A program made the translations under genes and the position numbers. Below the pieces are notes generated by a model. The model was not told where the DNA came from and made no database searches. It saw only the letters and a list, made by a program, of their open reading frames with translations. Shown here one piece after another: positions 19,413-25,901 of a stretch of 25,901 nucleotides of DNA. Every line of letters begins with the position of its first letter. The stretch's first letter is position 1. Location: NCBI GenBank assembly GCA_015501595.1, contig JADNRX010000713.1, positions 1 through 25,901 of the forward strand, read 5' to 3'. The stretch comes from Hymenopellis radicata. Its lineage: Eukaryota > Basidiomycota > Agaricomycetes > Agaricales > Physalacriaceae.

Positions 19413-20250
19413 GGTAAATATACATATTTTCAAGAATTGTCTGAATTTATTTTACCTCAAACGAGGCCAACGTCGTCCAGAAACAATGTTGCGACCGAAT
19501 TTCTGTGATCGCCGAGCTGGCCGAACGTCCCGGCACTTGCCGGATAATGATCGATCAGCTCGGATCTGACTGCTTGACCTCTTACCACCAGAGCACGACG
19601 TTCGTGTTGTGCTCGTCGGCCCCAAAACTTCTTTTGGGGCTTATTTTTTTTCTTCCTTTCTTTGTATTTGCTTGCCTTCCTAGCGCGGTTTGGCTTTGCG
19701 CTGACTGCTGCGCCCTCGGATATGTTCCGGGGTGCATTACGGTGCTCGTCTGCACGACGGCGCCTTCTGGACCGCGTAAGCCCTTAGCACGAGGCTGCCT
19801 TACCATTGGACAGCGAGCGCGAGCTCGCAGCGGCCGGCTTTACCCTGATTTGACGTATAGTATACGCTCGCACCTCCGTCAACTATCAGCACGAATTAGG
19901 CACTCGTCTTCACGACGGCGCGAGTTTACCAAGGACGCACGGCGCCCACGTCCTCGGCACAAGGTTTCAATAGCGATGCAGAGTCTGGACTGTGTTGCGA
20001 GCGCGTCACAGCTCAAACGGTGCGTGTTTATACGCTAATCTATTCGTCCCAACACTAGTTTATTCATTGTATAGGTTTCCCCCGTGCGCACTAGGCCTTA
20101 ACACCACCTCGTCGTCCATTCGCCACCGTCGCATCTCGTATATCTCCCCTTGCCATAATCCTGTTCGCTCTCTCCCACCAAATGTGTCGTGCACGTTGGC
20201 CAGCCCCCGCGCAATTGCTCGGGGGTAGGTGGCGGGCACGAAAAACACTA
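19413..20250 (+). mobile_element. hAT-type family member, second copy (core)
   Basis: This aligns by eye with 12361-13270 of the defined hAT-type element, in the same orientation. The shared order is AT-rich ATATTTTC..GAATTTATTT; a CCTC-AAAC-GAGG hairpin in place of GGGCTC-AAAC-GAGCCC; GATCGCCGAG(A/C)TGGCCGA; AGCACGACGTT; GCGGTTTGGCTTTGCGC; TGCGCCCTCGGATA; GCGTAAGCCC (19774); and the end box GTCGTGCACG..CCCCCGCGCAATTGCTCGGGGG (20204-20225)..GGCGGGCACGAAAA. Internal segments differ in length and content. The outer ends are not defined, and neither the 18-bp TIR nor an 8-bp TSD is visible, so this copy is older or its ends were replaced. Confidence 0.7.
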
Positions 20251-20405
20251 TGAAGAGCCCCATGTCCATATCCAGCCTCTCGGGTACGGGTACACCCGTC
20301 ACCCTTTCTATACCCGAGGGTAACCCGATGTAAAACCCGTACCCGACATGGCGGGTTCGGGTGCTTCAGAGGGTCGGGTTCGGGTAACGGTCCATCGACC
20401 TGAAC
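20251..20405. repeat. GGGT/ACCCG-rich arm
   Basis: CGGGTACGGGTACACCCGT and further ACCCG/CGGGT units mirror the arm at 19280-19400. It contains no gene. It is probably the right subterminal arm of the copy at 19413-20250 and ends where the next element begins. Confidence 0.45.
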
Positions 20406-20477
20406 TAGAGACCTCAACGACTCAAACCCGGGTCAGATCCGTGATCCATCACGCGAGTACCCGTGGCCCAAACTGCC

Positions 20478-20563
20478 GATCCGCGATCCTTATCTGATCC
20501 GACCCGCCACGGATTACGGATCAAGACGAGTCGGATCACCGAGATCGCCGAGCGGGTCGAGTA
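20478..20563 (+). repeat. 86-bp subterminal direct repeat, left arm
   Basis: This is repeated at 21379-21464 with the same length. Both copies begin GATCCGCGATCC and share GATCCGACCCGCCACGG, TACGGATCAA and GAGCGG..TCGAGTA. The orientation is direct although the arms end in inverted repeats. The dense GATC/GGATC motifs suggest protein-binding repeats. Confidence 0.8.
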
Positions 20564-20659
20564 CTCGAGTAAACTCGAGTATTCCACACACCCAAATCTA
20601 TTCATGCCCGACGAGTATCCCCGGGCAATGGCACGGGGACACTCAGTCGTGCATGATGC

Positions 20660-20800
20660 AGACTGAGGGTGGTGGAGGTGAGAGTGGGAGTGGTGGTATG
20701 GTGGTGGTGGTTGCTACGGCAGTGGTGGTGGTAGTCGTTGCCGTCCAGAGAGTGGTGGTGGTGGCGGCGGCGGCGGTCGTCGTCGTCCAAGTCGAGGTCA
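20660..20800. repeat. GGT/GTC-rich low-complexity tract
   Basis: Runs of GGTGGT and GTGGTGG, then GGCGGCGGCGG and GTCGTCGTC. Long ORFs are open on both strands through this tract only because of its composition. It lies inside the inverted hAT-type copy. Confidence 0.8.
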
Positions 20801-20932
20801 ACGTCTTTATCGCGACGTGGCCGCATTCTCGCCACATCCTTGCCGCATTCCCCGCATCCTCACCACATTCTCTCCATCCCCGCCATCGCTGCATCGTCGT
20901 CGTCATCAGGTCGTCGTGACCGTAGTCCAGAA

Positions 20933-21022
20933 GTCGTTCTCGTCGCGGAAGTCGTCCCCGTCGCGGAAGTCGTCCCCGTCGCGGAAGTCGTCCCCGTCGC
21001 GGAAGTCGTCCTGGTCGCGGAA
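20933..21022. repeat. 18-bp minisatellite, five units
   Basis: Five head-to-tail copies of GTCGTCCCCGTCGCGGAA occupy 90 bp. Units 2-4 are identical; units 1 and 5 carry one to three changes at the edges, as expected for expansion from the middle. Confidence 0.95.
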
Positions 21023-21378
21023 GTTGCTGCTGCCGTCGCAGAGACAGCAGCAGCAGGCTCAGCACATAGCCAAAGCCTGAATCTCCACCCCAGAGGCCGC
21101 CTGACAATCGTCAGAGCGGCAGGGATGACAGTCGTCATGCCCTGGGTGGTGGTGGTGGTGGTGAGCAAAGAGATCGAGTCATCGATCCAACGCTTACGCG
21201 TCGCTTCGGATCTCGGTCCGGAACGCCGGATCGCGAGAAATTATCGCGCATGCCTTGTTTGGGGCACGCAAGACCCCGTTTAACTTACTAAAAATTTGTA
21301 AATTAACTTTAAATATATACCAACATTTTCACGAGTCAACACGAGTACTCGCGACGAGTACTCGCGCCTCCAGAGGCT

Positions 21379-21464
21379 GATCCGCGATCCATGTGCGATC
21401 CGACCCGCCACGGGTCTACGGATCAAACAGATCGGATCTCCGAGATGCCCGAGCGGATCGAGTA
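21379..21464 (+). repeat. 86-bp subterminal direct repeat, right arm
   Basis: Partner of 20478-20563 in the other arm of the same element, same orientation and length, with roughly four fifths of positions identical by eye. Confidence 0.8.
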
Positions 21465-21505
21465 TGGGTAAACCCGTGTGATCCGTTGACTCGTTGAGGT
21501 CTCTA

Positions 21506-21663
21506 ATTCAAGTGCATTGAAAAATACGCACCTTCAGGATGCCGCCTATCAGCAGATAGCGCGGCGTCGACATCCTGAGTCCTCTACCCCGTCGCGAGGG
21601 TCACCAGCAAAGTCGTTGGAGATTTGCGGCCTCGCTGGAGGGCTTACGCGTCCTGCGGGGCCG
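21506..21663. repeat. About 150-bp dispersed duplication, copy 1
   Basis: From ATTCAAGTGCA to GCGGGGCCG this matches 22172-22320. Shared blocks are CACCTT, the hairpin GCCGCCTATCAGCAGATAGC (21539-21567 in full), GTCGA, GGAGATTT and GAGGGCTTACGCGTCC. On the minus strand the junction AAG-GTGCGTATTTTTC looks like a splice donor, so the unit may come from a decayed exon/intron pair. Copy 1 abuts the right TIR of the inverted hAT-type element. Confidence 0.75.
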
Positions 21664-22062
21664 TTTCCCTTTGCTACAGCAAAGGAGATGCCGGTGTCGC
21701 ATTGTGAGGCTGTTCTCTCACTGTCGTCATGGTGATGTCATGGTGGTGGTAGTCGTGGTGGTCGTGTGGTGGTCGTCGGTGTCGTGGTGAGGCAAATCAA
21801 CATACACCTAAACCTCGCCTGCCGTCCATCAGGAACAACCTGCTTTGGATTCGGATTCCGCGGTGTGGGCGTCGTCTCTGGCAAAAAACACGTATGTGTC
21901 AGCTATGAAAGACAAAACCGGGATGAGAAACGACTCACGCAACTAAAGAAGTCGTGGTGATGGTGCCGGGTCATCGTCATTGAGGCGCCGCCGTCGTCAT
22001 TGAGGGGCCGCCATCGTGGCAGAGGCAACAGCATGGTCATTATGCTGCGGCGGTCGTCCTTG
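21664..22062. other. GTGGTCGT-rich spacer
   Basis: GGTGGT and GTCGTGGTG microsatellite-like stretches (21738-21790) and CCGCCGTCGTCATTGAGG repeats (21985-22015). No gene is supported. Confidence 0.5.
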
Positions 22063-22146
22063 TTGCGGCGCGGTGGTTGTCATCATTGCGGCGCGGTGGT
22101 TGTCATCATTGCGGCGCGGTGGTTGTCATCATTGCGGCGCGGTGGT
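22063..22146. repeat. 23-bp minisatellite, 3.65 units
   Basis: TTGCGGCGCGGTGGTTGTCA plus TCA forms a 23-bp unit starting at 22063, 22086, 22109 and 22132 (last unit partial, 15 bp). There is no mismatch among the full units, so expansion is recent. No spacers are present, so it is not a CRISPR. Confidence 0.95.
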
Positions 22147-22171
22147 CCTAGATTGAAGAAATGTCAGTAGT

Positions 22172-22320
22172 ATTCAAGTACAGTAAGAATACACACCTTG
22201 ACGACGCCGCCTGTCAGCAGACAATGCGGCGTCGATTTCCAAGTCAATCTCCTGAGGTCTCCATCATCGTCGTCGAAGATTTACAGCCTCGCTAGAGGGC
22301 TTACGCGTCCAGCGGGGCCG
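22172..22320. repeat. About 150-bp dispersed duplication, copy 2
   Basis: Partner of 21506-21663. Its hairpin GCCGCCTGTCAGCAGACAATGCGGC (22203-22233 in full) keeps the pairing with compensatory changes. On the minus strand the unit is followed by a complete intron-like stretch (GTGTGTATTC..CTACTGACA..TTCAATCTAG, 22195-22150). Confidence 0.75.
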
Positions 22321-22888
22321 CCGGGGCTCTTCAAGCCCGCAGATCCACGAAAAAGCCAAAAGAAGTAGATAGATGGAAGTAGAACGACGCCTGGTAGGCC
22401 TGCGTCCCAAGGTCGGGTCGTCGGAGACCCGGCGTCGCGAGGTGGTGGTGGTTGGAGGTCAAGATCTGACCATCGATCACCACTCGGATGATCGGGCTGG
22501 ACGACGGAAGCGACCTCGGGAGAGCTCCAGAGACACAATGAAGGCAGCGTTCGTACTCGGAGGTGTCGGGATGTATTTGTACAGTGTATTCTGACATCTT
22601 TTAATTTTACCTATTTTTTTAGCCAGCATGAAACTATCACTCTCACTTATAGTACAATAACCTGCTTTGAACCGTAAGTGTACAGTACTGACAACTGTAT
22701 TGACACATCAACCTTAATGCAAAGAGATGCATTTACACTACTTGTAATTTCTTTGCTACCTACAAGGTACCTCACACCAGCTGGAGAAGACTACAATAAA
22801 AATTATGGATCTGTGCTCGCCTAGTTTGAGCGGTTGCTTGCCTTTGCAGATGATAGAGACATAATGCTACAAGACGTGTGCTACATAT
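22321..22888. other. No supported feature
   Basis: GC-rich sequence to about 22560, then AT-rich. Short ORFs (for example 22373-22594) have basic, low-information products and antisense partners. I see no gene, repeat partner or structure strong enough to call. Confidence 0.4.
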
Positions 22889-22965
22889 GTCCTAATGGTT
22901 CAGTTGGTTGAGCACGCGCAAGAGTTCTGGTTACATGACTCGCAGGCTAGTGTTCAATCCTGCCT
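22889..22965 (+). repeat. tRNA-derived SINE-like head (Pol III A and B boxes)
   Basis: TGGTTCAGTTGG (22896-22907) fits the Pol III A box (TRGYNNARNNGG), and the D-arm GTTC/GAGC pairs. GTTCAATCC (22952-22960) fits the B box (GWTCRANNC). The about 56-bp spacing suits a tRNA with a long variable arm or a tRNA-derived element. Acceptor and T-stem bases do not pair, so it is not a working tRNA gene. The body of the element would extend to the right into the ACCGGT-rich tract, but its 3' end and target duplications were not found. Confidence 0.6.
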
Positions 22966-22980
22966 GATGCTGTTTTGTCA

Positions 22981-23185
22981 GACGGTCTTAACTGATCATA
23001 ACCGGTCTTGACTCGGTTACGATCCTAACCGGCTATGACTGCTTGACCGGGCGTAACTTGACCGGTCAGCCTGCTTAACCGGTTACGGTTAACGGTCTGG
23101 CAAAATCCTAGATTTGCGTAACCGGTCCGGTCACCGGTTAAGCCAGATTAAGGTCATTTAACCTGACTTAACTGGACTTTCGAAC
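22981..23185. repeat. ACCGGT-rich tract
   Basis: ACCGG occurs seven times in about 190 bp, five times as the palindrome ACCGGT, with TTAACC and GGTTA words between. The outer parts (GGTCTTAACTGATC.. and ..ACCTGACTTAACTGG) are roughly inverted. This looks like a MITE body or a binding-site array lying between the SINE-like head and the 249-bp inverted repeat. Confidence 0.6.
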
Positions 23186-23189
23186 CCTA

Positions 23190-23438
23190 ACTCCTCAGAA
23201 CGCAAATGCTCTCGCAAAGAGAACACCCAGGTAATGAGCGAATAGAGAGCACCTGAACAAGATGGCAACCAATCCTTAACCAAGCCTATCGAACACTCAA
23301 CGAGCGAACGTGTTACGGCACACTCGGAGAGTGAACTCATCTCACAATCAGCGCTCTGATTTACACTCCTTGTAAGGGAGTCAGGCACACGCTGTACGAC
23401 CAGGTATTGAACTCGGTCGCAAGCACAAGTTGAGCTGT
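23190..23438 (+). repeat. 249-bp inverted repeat, left copy
   Basis: This pairs with 24032-24280 in reverse complement, the same length and about 15 mismatches. It starts ACTCCTCAGAACGC and ends GTTGAGCTGT. Fourteen of the mismatches are transitions, and about nine fall at CpG sites. Confidence 0.95.
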
Positions 23439-23891
23439 TCCAGTCCTCCTACTCAGGACTGATGCCATACCCCTCTAGAGCACTGTCTGAAGCCGCCTAG
23501 CTAGCCCCAAAACCAGTCCAGACAGGCCCAAAGTGTCCAATTTGTGGGAAATTCACACTTTTGCTCTCCCAGGCAAGCAGCACTTGCTCTACCCAGTCCT
23601 CTTGCTCAGGACTGATGCATTGGCACCCTAGAAGTCTATTGGAACCATTTGCCACAGCCCCAGAGCCCTACAGCTCTTCCTGCTCCCTCTGCTTCCAGTA
23701 TGTGCCAATATCTCATATCCAGCTCTTCAGAGCTGATGCCTTTTGTGCCCAGATACCCATTCCTTTTGAAGGACTCCTTATCAAGGACACTTCTGTGGGC
23801 TATCTGGTCACAGGTGCGCTCTCTGCACTGTCTCACTCCCCTCCAGCTAATCTGTGTTATCTGGTCACAGTTAGCTCCGCTTTTTTGCGTC
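23439..23891. repeat. 453-bp interspersed repeat, copy B
   Basis: Direct repeat of 3788-4240 with 448/453 identity. Here it fills most of the 593-bp interval between the 249-bp inverted repeats. Four of the five differences are A/T in this copy against G/C in copy A. Confidence 0.95.
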
Positions 23892-24031
23892 GTTTCTTTG
23901 CGGTTTCACCCCACATCCCTCTCCCAAGCGGCTCACCACCGCTTCTTCGAGCTCAACACTCCGTTCAGCGTGCTATACCTCCCTGGGCTCGGTGTCCTCC
24001 TTGTACTTCCTTGTCATCGTCAATCAGTGGT
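23892..24031. other. Spacer between repeat copy B and the right inverted repeat
   Basis: This 140-bp stretch completes the loop between the two 249-bp arms. After the 453-bp block, copies A and B share only a vague C-rich similarity (CCCACATCCCTCTCCCA against CCTCCCACCTCTCCCA). The common ancestor may therefore have been longer. Confidence 0.4.
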
Positions 24032-24280
24032 ACAGCTCAACCTGTGCTTGCGACCGAGTTCAACACCTGGTCGTACAGCGTGTGCCTGACTCCCTCACAA
24101 GGAGTGTAAATCAGGGCACTGATTGTGAGACGAGTTTGCTCTCCGAGTGCGCCGTAACATGTTCACTCGTTGAGTGTTCGATAGGCTTGGTTAAGGATCG
24201 GTTGGCATCTTGTTCAGGCGCTCTCTATTCGCTCATTACCTGGGTGTTCTCTCTGCGAGAGCATTTGCGTTCTGAGGAGT
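24032..24280 (-). repeat. 249-bp inverted repeat, right copy (possible DIRS left ITR)
   Basis: Reverse-complement partner of 23190-23438. It lies immediately upstream of the gag-like ORF, where a DIRS-like retrotransposon would carry its left inverted terminal repeat. Confidence 0.85.
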
Positions 24281-24376
24281 AGACTAGCCAAAAGGCAGCA
24301 AGAGGGCGAGAAGCCTGCGCAGACAGCCTTAGGTTGCACATTCTGCTGAGAACGTTCCTGAATCAGGAAGCGGACT

Positions 24377-25752
24377 ATGTCCTCGGACGATGATCTCAAT
24401 GTTATCGATGAAACCCTTCTCCTCTCACTCCCGCTCTGCGATGCGCTCCTACGTCGCTCCCTCTCCCTCTCCACAGCGTACCGCTATGCACTCTGTTGCA
24501 GACGAATCTGATGCGGATCACCGCGAAGAGGTTCGTCAACGTGCAGAGCAGCTGAAGCAGCTCCTCACAGACTTTGCTGATGGTACCATACCGTCCTACA
24601 ATGAGTTCTTGCGACTCGCTCGGGAGACCGGAGAACTGGACGACTATGTCGAATAAGTCGTTCAGATCATTGCCGCTCGAGAGGAGCACCACGACGGATC
24701 GGCTTCTTCCGATCCAGACCTCGCAGCACAGCAAGCTGAGCAACAAGCTGCGCTTAAGCGCGTTGTTTGAGAAGGCTGCATGGGCCGCGCTTGGTGCGCG
24801 TCTCGATGCAGCTGCTGGAAAGCGTGCGCCCGAGCCTGGTCCCGTCGCTGGACCGACCTCGGCTGCGCTGCTCTCCAAATTACTTGGAGCGGAGCCTACT
24901 CCGTCAGGCATCTCTGCCTCAGTCCTCTCCTCCGCTCCGCATCTCGCGCAGTTGGCCTCACCAACCAACCTCTCTCCACACCTCCAAGAGACTCAGCGTC
25001 TCCGTCGGCTCTTTACCAATGATAAGGATGTCGACGCTATCATCAATGTGTGTCAGACGCAGTCACTCCACGACCCGTTTGCACGCTCTCTCTGGCGCTC
25101 AATCGTGCTGGACCAGTACGTGGATTTTGAGAAACTCTATGCCTCGATCCACTCTGGCACGAATCAGCAAGAGGACACGAAGGACTTTGCTGGGGGCTTT
25201 GTGCTCATCCGCAAGGACCACGTCTCTGCGCGCCGAGCTCTCACTCAAGAGTCCGAGTGGACACGCGTCTTTGATGCGTATGCCACCGGTGTTGGGCTTA
25301 TCTACCCTCACCGCAAGGACGAACTCCAGGGCTATCGCGTACTCATTGTGGAACTATTCCGCGCCACGCCCTCGAATCCAGCGTTCCCTATTCGCTGTGA
25401 TAAGGAGACTCGCACTCGCTATGCTAACTCTCCTTTCAATCTCAATGACCGCAATGCGCTCCAGTTACCGCTTCTTACAGAGATGTTACGCACCTCTGAG
25501 GCGGCTAATCCACGCAAGCGGTCTTCTGATTCTAGCAGCTCGCAGCCTGCGACACGTCGTCGCGTCATCTGCCAGAATTGGAATCTGGGCAAATGCCCAT
25601 CTCCGTGCCCGGGTAGCCGTGTACACGGTACTTGCAGTGAGTGCGGAGGAAAGCACACCGCCAAAAGCCACCCAGCCTGCCTCGTCCTCCTCGAAGCCAA
25701 GCGAGCTGTCAGTCGTGCAGGACCGAGTTCAGGCGGCAATGTCGAAGCCTAA
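24377..25752 (+). pseudogene. Gag-like protein with Cys/His zinc knuckles, frame-broken
   Basis: Coding character shifts through three frames. It starts at ATG 24377 (MSSDDDLNVIDETLLLSLPL) or ATG 24390, then continues in a second frame as EEVRQRAEQLKQLLTDFADG and YNEFLRLARETGELDDYVE. That frame hits TAA at 24654-24656 and TGA at 24768-24770. The third frame carries the bulk from about 24764: AAWAALGARLDAAAGK, LRRLFTNDKDVDAIINVCQT, FALIRKDHV-like FVLIRKDHVSARRAL, and a Cys/His cluster. The cluster reads CQNWNLGKCPSPCPGSRVHG followed by TCSECGGKHTAKSHPAC, ending at TAA 25752. A helical N-terminal region plus C-terminal C3H/CCHC-like knuckles is typical of nucleic-acid-binding gag proteins of basidiomycete DIRS-like elements. 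The TAA would be CAA in an intact copy. Confidence 0.6.
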
Positions 25753-25901
25753 ATCGTTGAAGCGTAAATCCGATGCTGTACCACCACCTCCACGCTTTAA
25801 GCGTGGCTATGTATTTACTACGAATGTACCATCACAATCAAAAGCTCCTCCGAGCATTTCTTCCACTTATACTGCTCCTCCACTTCCTTTACCTCCTGAA
25901 C
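25739..25901 (+). CDS. Start of the second ORF of the retroelement (partial)
   Basis: ATG at 25739 lies inside the last codons of the gag-like frame, in a different frame, and stays open to the window end (54 codons). It begins MSKPKSLKRKSDAVPPPPRF, a basic then Pro-rich leader, and continues with Pro/Ser-rich sequence. The overlap with the gag end suits coupled expression of a pol-like polyprotein. No reverse-transcriptase motif is reached before the edge, so the assignment rests on position. Confidence 0.45.
   Translation, partial: MSKPKSLKRKSDAVPPPPRFKRGYVFTTNVPSQSKAPPSISSTYTAPPLPLPPE

Larger units (their letters stand above)
20406..21505 (-). mobile_element. hAT-type family member, third copy, inverted
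   Basis: TAGAGACCTCAACGA (20406-20420) is exactly complemented at 21491-21505, giving TA-G-AG ends like the first element. Read on the minus strand, it begins with an AT-rich stretch and a GGGG..CCCC hairpin (near 21275-21250). It ends with the family end box, GTGCACG-like ATGCACGA..CCCCGTGCCATTGCCCGGGG (20638-20619)..CGGGCATGAA. The middle is unrelated GC-rich low-complexity DNA. The flanking octamers (ACCTGAAC left, ATTCAAGT right) are not a direct duplication. The inverted similarity continues weakly outwards instead, so the true ends may be further out or one side rearranged. Confidence 0.6.
24032..25901 (+). mobile_element. 5' part of a DIRS-like retrotransposon (runs off the window)
   Basis: The order inverted repeat, degenerate zinc-knuckle gag-like ORF, overlapping second ORF fits DIRS-like retrotransposons, which use inverted rather than direct terminal repeats and a tyrosine recombinase. 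The reverse transcriptase and recombinase would lie beyond base 25901, so the class is inferred. LTR retrotransposons would have direct repeats, and none is visible here. The gag region already carries a stop and frame changes, so this copy is probably dead. Confidence 0.5.

Noticed and set aside
20643..21283. Long ORFs on both strands through the GGT/GTC tract
   Set aside because: Simple-sequence composition removes stops on both strands; products are Ser/Arg or Val repeats.
20398..21513. 8-bp target-site duplication around the inverted hAT-type copy
   Set aside because: ACCTGAAC and ATTCAAGT are not direct copies; they are partly inverted, so they may extend the TIR instead.
22063..22146. 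CRISPR-like periodic repeat
   Set aside because: Units abut with no spacers, and the window is eukaryotic; it is a minisatellite.
22889..22975. Functional tRNA gene
   Set aside because: A and B boxes and D-arm fit, but acceptor and T-stem do not pair and no sensible anticodon arm could be placed.
24032..24280. Ordinary LTR
   Set aside because: The partner copy is inverted, not direct, and has no TG..CA ends.

Overview
The window reads as nuclear DNA of a filamentous basidiomycete (Agaricomycetes-like). Coding blocks are broken by introns of about 47-63 bp with GT..AG borders and branch sites such as TACTAAT. The decayed genes are typical fungal ones: GH13 alpha-glucosidase, tRNA dehydratase TcdA/TCD and GT15 mannosyltransferase. 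The rest is a dense mixture of transposable elements and lineage-specific genes.

Layout. 1-162: end of an unidentified plus-strand gene. 236-2301: minus-strand relics of an alpha-glucosidase and of a TcdA/TCD-type dehydratase, both broken. 2591-3467: a two-exon minus-strand gene of unknown function, probably cut off at its 5' side. 3788-4240: one copy of a 453-bp interspersed repeat. 4357-8539: the best intact gene, a five-exon minus-strand gene whose predicted product of about 1325 aa carries an internal chromodomain. 9724-10137: a GT15 mannosyltransferase relic. 10799-14598: a large minus-strand gene with a coiled coil and an acidic/basic tail. It is broken by a non-autonomous hAT-type element (12174-13464, perfect 18-bp TIRs, 8-bp TSD) and by two +1 homopolymer shifts. 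14840-15445: a 201-aa plus-strand ORF with an N-terminal membrane segment. 15561-17535: a four-exon DDE integrase-like gene, intact in frame except for one stop where Trp is expected. 18224-19122: a damaged plus-strand gene of unknown function.

19123-23190 is a repeat graveyard. It holds two further relatives of the hAT-type element (one inverted), GGGT/ACCCG-rich arms, minisatellites, a diverged 150-bp duplication with a conserved hairpin, a tRNA-derived SINE-like head and an ACCGGT-rich tract. 23190-25901 carries a 249-bp inverted-repeat pair around a second copy of the 453-bp repeat. It is followed by a degenerate zinc-knuckle gag-like ORF and the start of an overlapping second ORF, most consistent with the 5' end of a DIRS-like (inverted-repeat, tyrosine-recombinase) retrotransposon.

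There is no operon logic here. The picture is a heterochromatin-like island where mobile elements land in genes and in each other, and where many differences between repeat copies are transitions, often at CpG. The two items most worth a second look are the chromodomain gene embedded in this region and the hAT-type family with its palindrome-rich arms. All family names rest on motif recognition by eye; no database search was possible.
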